Positions 16,759-29,262 of a stretch of DNA of 64,000 nucleotides are shown piece after piece. Below the pieces are notes generated by a model. It worked only from the letters and a program-made list of their open reading frames with translations. It ran no database searches and had not been told where the DNA came from. Where the stretch lies: NCBI GenBank assembly GCA_040401595.1, contig JBBAOE010000009.1, positions 62,001-126,000 on the forward strand, written 5' to 3'. This stretch comes from RFPW01 sp040401595. Its GTDB lineage: Bacteria; Pseudomonadota; Gammaproteobacteria; Burkholderiales; Burkholderiaceae_E. Position numbers and translations under genes: made by a program. Within the stretch, counting starts at the first letter, position 1; each line of letters opens with the position of its first letter.

Positions 16759-18158
16759 AGCACAAAGTCAAACGGATTCACTTTGTGGGGATTGGCGGTG
16801 CCGGCATGAGCGGCATTGCGGAGGTGCTCCTCAACCTGGGCTATCGCGTCAGCGGTTCGGATGCGATCGCTGGTAGCGCGACGCGACGGCTTGAGGGCCT
16901 GGGCGTCCCGATTCGGATTGGCCATGAGGCGAGCCAGATTGCGGATGCCGATTGTGTGGTGGTCTCAACCGCCGTTGCTGGCGATAACCCCGAAGTCATG
17001 GCCGCGCGGGCACGTCGGATTCCGGTGGTGCCGCGAGCGCTCATGTTGGCTGAACTCATGCGCCTCAAACGCGGTATTGCGATCGCGGGCACGCATGGCA
17101 AGACGACGACGACATCGCTCGTGGCCAGTGTGCTGGCGGCTGGCCATCTCGATCCAACCTTTGTGATTGGCGGGCGGCTCCTCTCTGCCGGTGCGAATGC
17201 CAAGCTCGGTGAGGGTGATTTCATCGTCGTCGAAGCCGACGAGTCCGATGCCTCATTTTTGAATCTCTCGCCCATCCTGGCGGTCGTGACCAATATCGAT
17301 GCCGACCATATGGAAACCTATGGTCATGATCTGGCACGCTTGCGCCAGGCATTTGTCGAATTCACCCAGCGCCTGCCCTTTTACGGCGCGGCGGTTCTAT
17401 GTACCGACGATCCTGGCGTGCGTTCGATTCTGCCTTTTATCTCCAAGCCGACGCTGAGCTACGGATTTGGTGAGGATGCCCAGGTTCGCGCCATCCATGT
17501 CGAGGCGATTGGCCCGACGATGCGGTTTACCTGTGTGCGCGAGGATGCCGAGCCCCTGCCCCTGGTACTTAATCTGCCAGGCCGTCATAATGTCCTCAAC
17601 GCCCTCGCAGCGGTCGCCGTAGCCGACGAACTCGGGGTGGATGATCGAGCGATTAGCGAGGCGCTCGAAGCCTTTCGAGGGGTGGGTCGGCGGTTCCAGC
17701 GCTGGGGTGATTTCCGGGCCCGGGCAGGCGGGCACTTCACGGTGATCGATGACTATGGGCACCATCCGGTCGAGATGGCAGCCACTCTGGCAGCGGCCCG
17801 GGGTGCCTATCCTGGGCGACGCGTCGTCCTAGCCTTCCAGCCCCACCGCTTCACTCGGACCCGGGACTTGTTTGAGGATTTCGTCCGCGTGCTCTCGACC
17901 ACGGATGCACTCCTGCTCGCCGAGGTGTATGCGGCCGGCGAACCCCCGCTGGTGGCTGCCGATGGGCGGGCACTGGCGCGCGCCGTGCGCGTGACCGGGC
18001 GCGTTGAGCCCGTCTTTGTCGAAGACATTGCGACGATGCCCGAGGCGATTCTGGCCGCGGCGCTTGATGGCGATGTCGTCATCACGATGGGTGCGGGGTC
18101 GGTGGGGGGGGTTGCGGCTCTGATACGCGAACAACTCGGTGCCGGGGTGCCAGGATGA
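16755..18158 (+). CDS. murC: UDP-MurNAc:L-alanine ligase
   Basis: The first amino-acid ligase of the pathway, 467 residues. The N-terminal domain begins HFVGIGGAGMSGIAEVL; the ATP loop GTHGKTTTTSL is near residue 113, EADESDASF follows, then a central NIDADHMETY and the C-terminal DDYGHHPVEM and FQPHRFTRTR. All key motifs look intact. ATGA overlaps at both ends tie it to murG and ddl. Confidence 0.97.
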   Translation: MKHKVKRIHFVGIGGAGMSGIAEVLLNLGYRVSGSDAIAGSATRRLEGLGVPIRIGHEASQIADADCVVVSTAVAGDNPEVMAARARRIPVVPRALMLAELMRLKRGIAIAGTHGKTTTTSLVASVLAAGHLDPTFVIGGRLLSAGANAKLGEGDFIVVEADESDASFLNLSPILAVVTNIDADHMETYGHDLARLRQAFVEFTQRLPFYGAAVLCTDDPGVRSILPFISKPTLSYGFGEDAQVRAIHVEAIGPTMRFTCVREDAEPLPLVLNLPGRHNVLNALAAVAVADELGVDDRAISEALEAFRGVGRRFQRWGDFRARAGGHFTVIDDYGHHPVEMAATLAAARGAYPGRRVVLAFQPHRFTRTRDLFEDFVRVLSTTDALLLAEVYAAGEPPLVAADGRALARAVRVTGRVEPVFVEDIATMPEAILAAALDGDVVITMGAGSVGGVAALIREQLGAGVPG

Positions 18159-19195
18159 CCCTGTCACGCATCGATCCGGTCGCGCTGGGTAAAGTCGCGG
18201 TGCTGTTTGGCGGCGCATCGGCCGAGCGCGAAATCTCCATCCGCAGCGGTACCGGTATGTTGGACGCATTGCGTCGCCAGGGGGTCGATGCGCATGCCTT
18301 TGACCCGCGCGACCGCGCCCTGGACACCTTGGTGCGCGAGGGCTTTGATCGGGCCGTGGTCGCGCTGCATGGCCGTTGGGGCGAAGACGGCACCGTTCAG
18401 GGCGCCCTTGAATTGCTGCGGATTCCATACACCGGATCTGGCCCGATGGCCTCGGCCATCGCGATGGACAAGGTCGTCACCAAGGAACTCTGGCGGGCTG
18501 CAGGACTGCCGACGCCCAACTGGCAGGTGCTCGATCAGGCCGAGGTCGCTACCGAGGCAGGGCGCGACCGGATCATTGCGCACTTGGGCTTGCCCCTGAT
18601 CGTGAAACCGGCCCATGAAGGCTCCACGCTGGGCTTGACCAAGGTTCAGCATGCCAGCCAACTCGAGGCGGCCTACGCCCTGGCTGCCGATTGTGACGAC
18701 ACGGTGTTGGCGGAACAATTCATTACCGGGCGTGAACTCACGGTGGCGATCGTCGCCGGCGCGGCGGTCCCTGGGCCTGTACGCGCCGATGCGCCCGCGC
18801 ATGCGCTACCAGTGATCGAAATTTGTGCGCCGCAAGGCAATTACGATTATCAGAATAAATATTTTGGCGACGAGACCCGATATTTGTGCCCCGCGCCTTT
18901 GCCAGTGGGTATCACGGAACGGGTACGCGCGCTCACGGAGCAGGCGTTTCGTCTCTTGCGCTGTCGTGGCTGGGGACGCTGCGATGTCATGCTTCAAGTC
19001 GACCCGCTCGCACCCGACCATGCAGAGAGCATGCAGCCGATGTTGCTGGAAATGAATACGAGTCCGGGGATGACCGATCACTCGCTCGTCCCGATGGCGG
19101 CGCGTGCCGCCGGGATGGACTATGACGAACTGGTACTGCGCCTCGCGGCGGGCGCAGCGCTCACCTTGCGTCCACATCGGGGTGCTGGGACATGA
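18155..19195 (+). CDS. ddl: D-alanine:D-alanine ligase
   Basis: An ATP-grasp enzyme of 346 residues that makes D-Ala-D-Ala for MurF. FGGASAEREIS marks the N-terminal domain, followed by HGRWGEDGTVQGALELL (family consensus HGxxGEDG), VKPAHEGSTLG, EICAPQGNYDYQNKY (the omega-loop YDYxxKY), and MNTSPGMTDHSL at the metal site. Location between murC and ftsQ supports the DdlB type. Confidence 0.96.
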   Translation: MTLSRIDPVALGKVAVLFGGASAEREISIRSGTGMLDALRRQGVDAHAFDPRDRALDTLVREGFDRAVVALHGRWGEDGTVQGALELLRIPYTGSGPMASAIAMDKVVTKELWRAAGLPTPNWQVLDQAEVATEAGRDRIIAHLGLPLIVKPAHEGSTLGLTKVQHASQLEAAYALAADCDDTVLAEQFITGRELTVAIVAGAAVPGPVRADAPAHALPVIEICAPQGNYDYQNKYFGDETRYLCPAPLPVGITERVRALTEQAFRLLRCRGWGRCDVMLQVDPLAPDHAESMQPMLLEMNTSPGMTDHSLVPMAARAAGMDYDELVLRLAAGAALTLRPHRGAGT

Positions 19196-19992
19196 ATCCC
19201 TGGCATGCACCTCGACTGCTGAATCGGGTGGCCAACACCCTGATTGCGTTCTCTGTGCTCGCCCTGCTGGCGGCGGCGGCGCATTGGTTTGCGCACCGTC
19301 CGTGGTTCGCGTTGCGCGCGGTTGCTGTCGAGGCGGCGCCCGGTCACAGCCTACGCCACAGCAGTGAAACAGCGCTCCGAACCCTCGGTGTACAGCCCTT
19401 GAGCGGGACCTTTTTCACCACCGACTTGGAGGCCGCCCGCAACCGATTTGAGTCAATCCCCTGGGTCCGTCATGCCAGTGTTCGCAGAGTCTGGCCCAAT
19501 CGATTACTGGTTCAGATCGAGGAGCACCGTCCCTTTGCCGCCTGGGGCGATGGGCGTCTGGTCAATACGCTGGGCGAACTGTTTGCAGCCAATGCGGCCG
19601 AGGCGGACGAGGAAGGGGCGTTGCCCGAGTTGTCCGGGCCTCCGGGCAGCACGGCCGAAGTGATCCGGCGTTGGCGGGATCTGAATGAATGGCTGGCGCC
19701 GTTGGAATTGCGCCCAGTCGCTTTGGCGTTATCGCCCCGGTGGGCCTGGACGGTCCGCCTGGACAACGGGACCACGCTCCTGTTGGGTCGCGATCAAGGC
19801 AAACCCATTGCCGAGCGGGTGGCTCAGATGGTCAAAGTCTGGCCGCAGGTCGCTCAGCGACTGGGAGCGACCGACACCATCGATCTCCGGTATCCCAATG
19901 GGTTTGCGCTGCGCAGCACGCTCGCGAACACGTCGGTCAAAGCCAGTTCGGCGAAAAATCTCTCAGCAGCAGTAGCGCAAAGGCAGCGATGA
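19192..19992 (+). CDS. ftsQ: cell division protein FtsQ
   Basis: A 266-residue bitopic protein with a short cytoplasmic N-terminus, a membrane helix at residues 14-34, then a POTRA-like domain starting at RAVAVEAAPGHSL and a beta domain with IPWVRHASVRRVWPNRL. It recruits FtsB and FtsL to the divisome. The end overlaps ftsA by four bases (ATGA). Confidence 0.94.
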   Translation: MNPWHAPRLLNRVANTLIAFSVLALLAAAAHWFAHRPWFALRAVAVEAAPGHSLRHSSETALRTLGVQPLSGTFFTTDLEAARNRFESIPWVRHASVRRVWPNRLLVQIEEHRPFAAWGDGRLVNTLGELFAANAAEADEEGALPELSGPPGSTAEVIRRWRDLNEWLAPLELRPVALALSPRWAWTVRLDNGTTLLLGRDQGKPIAERVAQMVKVWPQVAQRLGATDTIDLRYPNGFALRSTLANTSVKASSAKNLSAAVAQRQR

Positions 19993-21221
19993 CCAAGGAC
20001 AGCAAGGATCTGATCGTCGGCCTCGATATCGGCACATCGAAGGTGGTGGCCATCGTGGCCGAGATGCAGCCCGACGGGACCTATCACATCATCGGCAGCG
20101 GCCAGCATGAATCCCGCGGGTTGAAAAAAGGGGTCGTGGTCAATATTGAAGCGACCGTCGCCTCCATTCAGCGGGCGCTGGAAGAGGCTGAATTGATGGC
20201 GGATTGCAAGATCCGATCCGTCTTTACGGGAATCGCCGGCAATCACATCCGGTCGTTCAATTCGAGCGGGATGGTTGCGATCAAGGACAAGGAGGTCACC
20301 GACGCGGACGTTGCCCGGGTGATCGAGACGGCCAAGGCGGTGAGCATTCCGACCGATCAGCAGATCCTGCATGTACTGCCGCAGGAATTCATCATCGATG
20401 GACAGGAAGATATCCGTGAGCCCATCGGGATGAGCGGCGTCCGTCTGGAAGTTCGCGTCCATATCGTGACGGGCGCAGTCAGTGCCGCCCAAAACATCAT
20501 CAAGTGCGTACGCCGTTGTGGTCTCGAGGTCCAGGACCTGATCCTGCAACCGCTCGCCTCCAGCATGTCGGTCTTGACTGCCGACGAGAAGGAGTTGGGC
20601 GTTGCCTTGGTTGATATCGGGGGTGGTACGACCGATATCGCGATTTTTACGGGCGGTGCGATTCGCCATACCGCTGTGATTCCGATCGCTGGTGACCAGG
20701 TCACCAACGACATCGCGATGGCGATGCGCACCCCGACCCCGGATGCGGAGGAGATCAAGCTGCGCTACGGGATTGCCAAACAAGTTCTGGCGGATCCGGT
20801 CGAGCAGATCGAAGTGCCCGGCATCGGCGATCGCGGTCCCCGCAAACTGAGCCGGCAGGCACTGGCCGCGGTCATCGAGCCCCGGGTTGAGGAGCTCTAT
20901 GCCTTCGTGCAGCAAGTCATCCGGGAGAGTGGTTATGAAGAACTGCTCTCCAGTGGAATTGTGATCACGGGCGGTACGGCCATGCTGCCTGGCATGGTCG
21001 AGCTCGGTGAAGACGTTTTCCTGAAACCCGTCCGTCTGGGGCTGCCCTCCTATCAGGGGCATCTGGCCGATGTGGTTCGCAACCCCCGCCATGCCACCGC
21101 GCTCGGTCTGCTCGAAGAAGCGCGCCTGCAGCGCCAGCGTGGCCTGAAGGTGGCCGAGCAGTCGGGTTCACTCAAAGACACCATGCGCCGAATGAAGGAC
21201 TGGTTCCTCGGCAATTTTTAA
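19989..21221 (+). CDS. ftsA: cell division protein FtsA
   Basis: An actin-like ATPase of 410 residues that anchors FtsZ to the membrane. The phosphate-1 loop GLDIGTSKV starts at about residue 10, the phosphate-2 motif is VDIGGGTTDIA, and the C-terminal amphipathic membrane-targeting helix (MRRMKDWFLGNF) is present. The ATG at 19989 overlaps the ftsQ stop; the longer frame from 19689 is only ftsQ DNA read out of frame. Confidence 0.97.
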   Translation: MTKDSKDLIVGLDIGTSKVVAIVAEMQPDGTYHIIGSGQHESRGLKKGVVVNIEATVASIQRALEEAELMADCKIRSVFTGIAGNHIRSFNSSGMVAIKDKEVTDADVARVIETAKAVSIPTDQQILHVLPQEFIIDGQEDIREPIGMSGVRLEVRVHIVTGAVSAAQNIIKCVRRCGLEVQDLILQPLASSMSVLTADEKELGVALVDIGGGTTDIAIFTGGAIRHTAVIPIAGDQVTNDIAMAMRTPTPDAEEIKLRYGIAKQVLADPVEQIEVPGIGDRGPRKLSRQALAAVIEPRVEELYAFVQQVIRESGYEELLSSGIVITGGTAMLPGMVELGEDVFLKPVRLGLPSYQGHLADVVRNPRHATALGLLEEARLQRQRGLKVAEQSGSLKDTMRRMKDWFLGNF

Positions 21222-21321
21222 GACTTCCACGATTTGATGTCCTCGCGTTTTCGTTGTTTTTTGTCCGTACCTTTCTCGTTTTTATCAGCCACATCCCAAG
21301 TAGCCCCAAGGAGTTCCCCGC

Positions 21322-22521
21322 ATGAATGCCCCGATGAATTTTGAAATTGTCGAGACCGAGATTGAAGGCGCCATCATCAAGGTGATCGGCGTCGGCGGTG
21401 CCGGCGGTAACGCGGTTAACCATATGGTCAACAGCGGTGTCAAAGGTGTTGAGTTCATCACCGTCAACACCGACAAACAGGCGCTGGCCCGTTCGCTTGC
21501 GCCGACCTCAATCCAGCTGGGCGAAGGCCTGGGTGCCGGAGCCAATGCCGCAGCCGGACGCCAGGCAGCCGAAGCGTCGCGCGAGGAGCTCAAGGCCGCG
21601 CTGGCCGGTGCCAACATGGTGTTCATCACCGCCGGAATGGGCAAGGGAACGGGGACCGGTGCCAGCCCGATTCTCGCGGAAGTAGCCAAAGAACTGGGCG
21701 CGCTGACGGTCGGTGTCGTGACGAAGCCTTTCGGTTTCGAGGGCGCGAAAAAGATGCGGATTGCTGAGGAAGGGATCGAAGCGCTGGCTGCCCATGTGGA
21801 CAGCCTCATCGTGGTCCTCAACGAAAAGCTGTTTGAAGTGATGGATCATGACGCCTCGCTCGATGATGCGTTCCACAAAGCCGACGATGTGCTGCACAAC
21901 GCGGTCGCCGGGATCGCGGAAATCATCAATGTGCCGGGTCTGGTGAACGTCGACTTTGCCGACGTGCGCACCATCATGGGCGAACAGGGCAAGGCGATGA
22001 TGGGGATTGGCGAAGCGGCTGGCATCGACCGGGCCCGATTGGCGGCAGAGCAGGCGGTCGCCAGTCCGCTGCTCGAAGGCGTCGATCTGCAGGGCGCACG
22101 CGGCGTGATCGTCAATATCACCGCGAGTCGTTCGCTCAAGCTGCGCGAAACCAATGAGGTGCTCAACACCATCAAGCACTTCTGCGCGGAAGACGCCACC
22201 ATCATCCATGGCACCGTGTTCGAAGAAGCGCTGGGTGACCGCCTGCGGGTCACCGTGGTCGCCACTGGGATCGGCAAGCGGCGTGCTCCGGAGTTGGTGC
22301 GCCAAACCACACAGAGCCAACGCACCGGCACCTACGATGCAGCCCCGCTGATTGGTCGTAGCGCGCAGGCGTACGGGGGCGGGCGCAGCTACGACTCGCT
22401 CGATACGCCGACGGTTTGGCGCGATCCGCGTGCGGACGCGGCTGCGCGCGTTCAGGCGCTCGAGGAAAAGGGCGTCGAGCGCTTTGATATTCCAGCGTTC
22501 CTGCGTCGCCAGGCTGACTGA
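21322..22521 (+). CDS. ftsZ: cell division GTPase FtsZ with an altered nucleotide signature
   Basis: The tubulin homologue that forms the Z ring, 399 residues. GVGGAGGNAVN is near residue 23 and NTDKQAL near residue 51. The G-box reads GMGKGTGTGASP near residues 106-117, with Lys108 where nearly all FtsZ proteins have Gly. The T7 catalytic loop region (NVDFADVRTIM) is intact, and the C-terminal peptide DIPAFLRRQAD that binds FtsA/ZipA is exact. A clear AAGGAG lies before the ATG, and 100 bases separate it from ftsA, leaving room for its own promoter. The Lys codon (AAG at 21643-21645) is unusual enough to deserve checking. Confidence 0.97.
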   Translation: MNAPMNFEIVETEIEGAIIKVIGVGGAGGNAVNHMVNSGVKGVEFITVNTDKQALARSLAPTSIQLGEGLGAGANAAAGRQAAEASREELKAALAGANMVFITAGMGKGTGTGASPILAEVAKELGALTVGVVTKPFGFEGAKKMRIAEEGIEALAAHVDSLIVVLNEKLFEVMDHDASLDDAFHKADDVLHNAVAGIAEIINVPGLVNVDFADVRTIMGEQGKAMMGIGEAAGIDRARLAAEQAVASPLLEGVDLQGARGVIVNITASRSLKLRETNEVLNTIKHFCAEDATIIHGTVFEEALGDRLRVTVVATGIGKRRAPELVRQTTQSQRTGTYDAAPLIGRSAQAYGGGRSYDSLDTPTVWRDPRADAAARVQALEEKGVERFDIPAFLRRQAD

Positions 22522-22528
22522 GCGCTTG

Positions 22529-22574
22529 AATTGACCACGGGGCGGACAAGATAAACTGCGTCTTTTACCGCCCC
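22529..22574 (+). promoter_or_regulatory. possible promoter and inverted repeat before the peroxiredoxin gene
   Basis: TTGACC at 22531 could be a -35 with an imperfect -10 around TAAACT at 22552. GGGGCGG (22539-22545) and CCGCCCC (22568-22574) are inverted arms 22 bases apart that could form a stem in the leader or an operator. The assignment is tentative. Confidence 0.3.
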
Positions 22575-22594
22575 GAATCTTTGGAGGACTGACT

Positions 22595-23097
<503 letters not shown>

Positions 23098-23098
<1 letters not shown>

Positions 23099-23126
23099 GC
23101 CCGAGCCCGAGCCCGAGCCCGAGCCC
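23098..23126 (+). repeat. hexanucleotide tandem repeat at the start of lpxC
   Basis: Nearly five copies of AGCCCG run from the peroxiredoxin stop into the lpxC leader. Read in the lpxC frame they would code alternating Ser-Pro. The unit length keeps the frame whatever the copy number, but the GC-rich run covers the place where an lpxC ribosome site would be expected. Confidence 0.85.
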
Positions 23127-23136
23127 TGGCCCTTTC

Positions 23137-24084
23137 GTGGTGAATGCACCGGGACGTCTGCGTCAGCGCACCATTCGGTCGTCCGTTCGGGCGGCCGGGG
23201 TCGGGCTGCACTCTGGAGAACGGGTCACTCTGGTCCTGCATCCAGCACCGCCCAACCACGGCATCCGGTTTCGCCGTAGCGACATGGATCCACCGGTGGT
23301 CATCGCGGCGTTGGCCGATCGGGTCAATGACACGCGCATGGCCTCCACCCTCAGCGCAGCGCCGCCGGCCTCCGATCAGATCCGCGTGGCGACGGTTGAG
23401 CATCTGATGAGCGCGCTCGCAGGGCTGGGGGTGGACAACCTGTTGATCGACGTGGACGCCCCCGAGATTCCGATTCTGGACGGATCGGCCGGCACCTTCG
23501 TTTATCTGTTGCAGCAGGCCGGACTGGTTGAACAGGCTGCGCCCAAGCGCTTCGTTCGCGTCCTTGAGAGCATTGAAGTTCGCGACGGAGACAAATGGGC
23601 CAGGCTGGACCCTTATTTCGGTTTCCGGCTGGACTTTTCCATCGCGTTCAATCATCCGGCGATCGATGCCACCGGACAGCGTGTCGAATTTGATTTCGCC
23701 CGCGATTCGTATCTGAAGGAAATCGCCCGGGCCCGAACCTTCGGCTTCGTCCAGGATGTCGAAGCGCTGCGGGCGCATGGCCTGGCCCAGGGGGGGAGCC
23801 TGGGCAACGCGATCGTCATGGATGAATGGCGGGTCCTGAACAGTGATGGTCTGCGCTATGCCGACGAGTTCGTCAAGCACAAGGTGCTCGATGCCATCGG
23901 CGACCTCTACCTGCTGGGGCGGCCATTGCTCGCCTCGTATATCGCCCACAAGTCGGGCCACGCCATGAATAATCGCCTGTTGCGTGCGCTCCTGGCGCAG
24001 CCGCAGGCCTGGACCGAAGTGAGCTTCGAATCCGCGTCGAGTTCAGATCCCGCGCCGTGGGCGCTCGACTGGCTGGCTGCCTGA
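23137..24084 (+). CDS. lpxC: UDP-3-O-acyl-N-acetylglucosamine deacetylase
   Basis: The zinc enzyme that commits precursors to lipid A. From GTG 23137 it is 315 residues and begins close to the family start (RQRTI, GVGLHSGE). The zinc ligands are seen in VEHLMSAL and HKVLDAIGD, and the C-terminal HKSGHAMNN helps catalysis. A TTG at 23095 overlapping the previous stop would add 14 residues, mostly Ser-Pro repeats. Without a clear ribosome site at either, the start is uncertain. The end overlaps the convergent dciA gene by about 40 bases. Confidence 0.93.
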   Translation: MVNAPGRLRQRTIRSSVRAAGVGLHSGERVTLVLHPAPPNHGIRFRRSDMDPPVVIAALADRVNDTRMASTLSAAPPASDQIRVATVEHLMSALAGLGVDNLLIDVDAPEIPILDGSAGTFVYLLQQAGLVEQAAPKRFVRVLESIEVRDGDKWARLDPYFGFRLDFSIAFNHPAIDATGQRVEFDFARDSYLKEIARARTFGFVQDVEALRAHGLAQGGSLGNAIVMDEWRVLNSDGLRYADEFVKHKVLDAIGDLYLLGRPLLASYIAHKSGHAMNNRLLRALLAQPQAWTEVSFESASSSDPAPWALDWLAA

Positions 24085-24561
24085 CCATGGGGCTGCCGAT
24101 GTCGGTTCCGGCAAGCGCTGGCGCAGGGCGTTGGCCAACCGATTAAGCCCGGATTTCAGGGCAGATTCGTCGAGGGTCTGGGCCAGGGCTTGGAGTGCGC
24201 CGGCGGCTCCCGCTGGCGGTCGGGGCCGGACCGCTTGGGGCTCAGGGACCGGCTCTGGGGTGCGACTGCGCACCCGCAGGCTGTCGATTGTCCAGCCCTG
24301 CTGACGCAAAAGCGCCACGGTGGCGGGTTCGATTTGACGCAAGCGGGCCGCCATTGATGGGCCGCTGACGGTCACGCACAGCCGATTGCCGTCGAGTCGC
24401 ACCGCGCGCACGTCTAGTCCCGCAGTGGCCTGCGCCAGCACGGCCTGCAGCGCCATCAGGCGCTGTGCATCATGGCGCAGGCGACGAAACGCTTCGTCTT
24501 CGCCCAGCCATTGCAGGGCGCTGGGGGGTGCACCGGAGGAAATCGGTTTGCGGTTGATCAG
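24043..24561 (-). CDS. DciA-like DUF721 protein (replicative helicase loader family)
   Basis: A DUF721 domain (WLGEDEAFRRL, VSGPSMAARLRQIEPATVALL) with a basic C-terminal tail. DciA proteins help load or regulate DnaB where DnaC is absent. The domain clearly begins upstream of the only ATG (24456): in-frame homologous residues run back to about 24561, but the stretch from the stop at 24571-24573 to 24456 has no ATG, GTG or TTG. A CTG, ATC or ATT start is therefore possible, at 24561, 24558 or 24543. It is convergent with lpxC and divergent from secA, about 90 bases away. Confidence 0.75.
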   Translation of the reverse strand: MINRKPISSGAPPSALQWLGEDEAFRRLRHDAQRLMALQAVLAQATAGLDVRAVRLDGNRLCVTVSGPSMAARLRQIEPATVALLRQQGWTIDSLRVRSRTPEPVPEPQAVRPRPPAGAAGALQALAQTLDESALKSGLNRLANALRQRLPEPTSAAPWSGSQPVERPRRGI

Positions 24562-24653
24562 AAGGCCGGTTCAGAGGGTTACGAAGGCGGCGCACATGCA
24601 GGGTCCCGAAAGAGGGACAATGGAGGCCCCACCCCCCATGCTACATTCTTCGG

Positions 24654-27428
<2,775 letters not shown>

Positions 27429-27465
27429 GGCTTAGATTGTGCGGGTCACCGCCAGGCGAACGACT

Positions 27466-29175
27466 TCAGTACTGGTAGTCAAAGACGGTAAACCGCCCGT
27501 CGCTATGCAGGTGATGGGTGCCTTTGATGTTCGGGAAGAAGTCGGGAGTGATCGCCGCAATGGCTTCTTCGCGGTAGTCGGTTCGGCTCAGGACTGTGAT
27601 CCGGTTGATGCCAGCCGCCTTGCCGTAGGCGTCAAAGCCCTGGCGCTGTGAGACCCGATAGATCGTCGGACCATCGAACAGAAGACCGCCATTCCTGGCC
27701 CGGTTCGGATCCACAATCACGGGGTTCAGGGGGTGGGGTGTCCAGACGTCGGTGACCGGCTGCGGCGCGTAGAAGAGGTGTAGCTCGGAGCAGTAGTCGC
27801 CGATTCCGGCCGAGTCGATATTGGTGAGCAACCACCACAGGCCCTCGTACTCGAACAGCATGGTGTCGGCTGCCGCGATGTTGGTCATGAGTATTTTTTT
27901 CAGCGTCCACTGGTCTGGCAGCGCCGCGCACTCGTAGAGCCGGATTTCCCGTGCAGCCGAACTCTCTGGGCACAGATAGTGTCGTGACTGATGGCGAAAC
28001 AGGAACGGGAAGGACAGGTGGAACGGTTCCTGGATCGCTGGCCCGATCCGAACGGCTCGTTCGTTCTGCAGTTCGTATACCGAGATACAGGCTTTGGCTT
28101 GCGCGTAGTCGTAATCCTCAACGTAGCAGTAGCTCCGTTGGTCTGTGCTCAGAATAAAGGGGTCGGCAAGGAAATGGCCGGGAGGATTCTGGATCGTTTG
28201 CGCCCGATGCATGACGAGGTTCTGCCATCCCTGCGGTCTGAAGGCTACCCCCCAGCGATAGTTGTTTTTGAGAAGATATTTGTTGCGCCATTTCCGCCAC
28301 AGCGTACCCATGAGCGACCGCCCATAGCGCAGTTGAGCGGCCAGATCGGGCGAGCCCAGAGCGGGACCGCAATCCGGCCCCAAGGTGCGCGCTTCGAAGC
28401 CCGGACCGATGGACGCGAGGGACTCCGAGGCCCCCGGGGACGGCTGCTGCGCAAGCAACGCCTGGGACGTGGGCGCCGGGTGAGCGCCAACTTGCGAGAG
28501 GACGCCTTGCATTGCGCAACGCGCGAGTTCGCAAAGGGCGGCCTGATTCAGCAGGAAATGAAATCGCGTGGCAAACGCCCCGCGATAGAGCGTATTCGGG
28601 CGCCACTCGCGGGAACTCCCCGGCCCGGGCGTCGCACCCGGACTATGCGCAATCGCAAAGGTCGTGACATCTCGTTGCATGGCCACTTCCCAGAACCCGG
28701 CGGGGCCGGGCGATCGTTCGCTGCCCAAACCTGCACGAACGGCCAGCAGCCCCAGCCGTGTGCATCCGGCCAGGTCGGCTAATCGAGAGGTCTCGACGTG
28801 TGGGTCCAGGCACACCAGTAGGTCGAGTTCCAAGGCTTCGATCGCAAGGCATGCGGATGTGTCGCTCGTTTCGATCTGAAGCGTATGGGCGCCTAGGGTG
28901 CTGAGGTCGAACCGGGATCCGTGATCGCGAAATTTCGGATGCCTGCGCAGCGCCAGTGCCTCCAGCCTGCTGAGAAGCGACAGGCTGATTTCCGACCAGA
29001 TTGCGGATCCTGCTGAATCCCGGCTGCGCGCGGGTGCCTGTATGATCAGGCCCGTCATTGTGATGCATGACTGTGCGCGGGCCCATTGTGCCAACGCCAG
29101 GGTGGTTTTGCTTTCGAGCGTCGACGCCACGATCAATCCGATGCGCACAGGCTGCGTTGCAGTCCGGTGGGACAT
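27466..29175 (-). CDS. formyltransferase-like N-terminus fused to a GINT1-N-like beta-propeller region
   Basis: A 569-residue protein of two parts. Residues 8-200 (VRIGLIVASTLESKTTLALAQWA...) resemble the Rossmann half of formyltransferase-like proteins found in polysaccharide loci. Residues 280-569 contain FLADPFI, YCYVEDYD, PFHLSFPFLF, ADTMLFEY, WLLTN, NGGLLFDG and DGRFTVFDYQY, which recall the beta-propeller region of the glucosamine inositolphosphorylceramide transferase N-terminal family. The family call is from memory of the motifs. It may decorate a glycan or lipid. ATG 29175 is chosen because homology starts there; it is divergent from the MFS gene and convergent with secA. The pair interrupts the usual secA-argJ adjacency. 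Confidence 0.55.
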   Translation of the reverse strand: MSHRTATQPVRIGLIVASTLESKTTLALAQWARAQSCITMTGLIIQAPARSRDSAGSAIWSEISLSLLSRLEALALRRHPKFRDHGSRFDLSTLGAHTLQIETSDTSACLAIEALELDLLVCLDPHVETSRLADLAGCTRLGLLAVRAGLGSERSPGPAGFWEVAMQRDVTTFAIAHSPGATPGPGSSREWRPNTLYRGAFATRFHFLLNQAALCELARCAMQGVLSQVGAHPAPTSQALLAQQPSPGASESLASIGPGFEARTLGPDCGPALGSPDLAAQLRYGRSLMGTLWRKWRNKYLLKNNYRWGVAFRPQGWQNLVMHRAQTIQNPPGHFLADPFILSTDQRSYCYVEDYDYAQAKACISVYELQNERAVRIGPAIQEPFHLSFPFLFRHQSRHYLCPESSAAREIRLYECAALPDQWTLKKILMTNIAAADTMLFEYEGLWWLLTNIDSAGIGDYCSELHLFYAPQPVTDVWTPHPLNPVIVDPNRARNGGLLFDGPTIYRVSQRQGFDAYGKAAGINRITVLSRTDYREEAIAAITPDFFPNIKGTHHLHSDGRFTVFDYQY

Positions 29176-29262
29176 GCCCGGTCGCGTCACCGGGGGTATC
29201 GGAAGCGTCATCATATCCATCGTGGTTTGGATCATCCGGGGGAGTGTGTTGGGGGTCGGGAG

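Noticed and set aside
19689..19989. Longer ftsA frame beginning inside ftsQ
   Set aside because: FtsA homology begins at 19989 and the extra part is ftsQ DNA in another frame.
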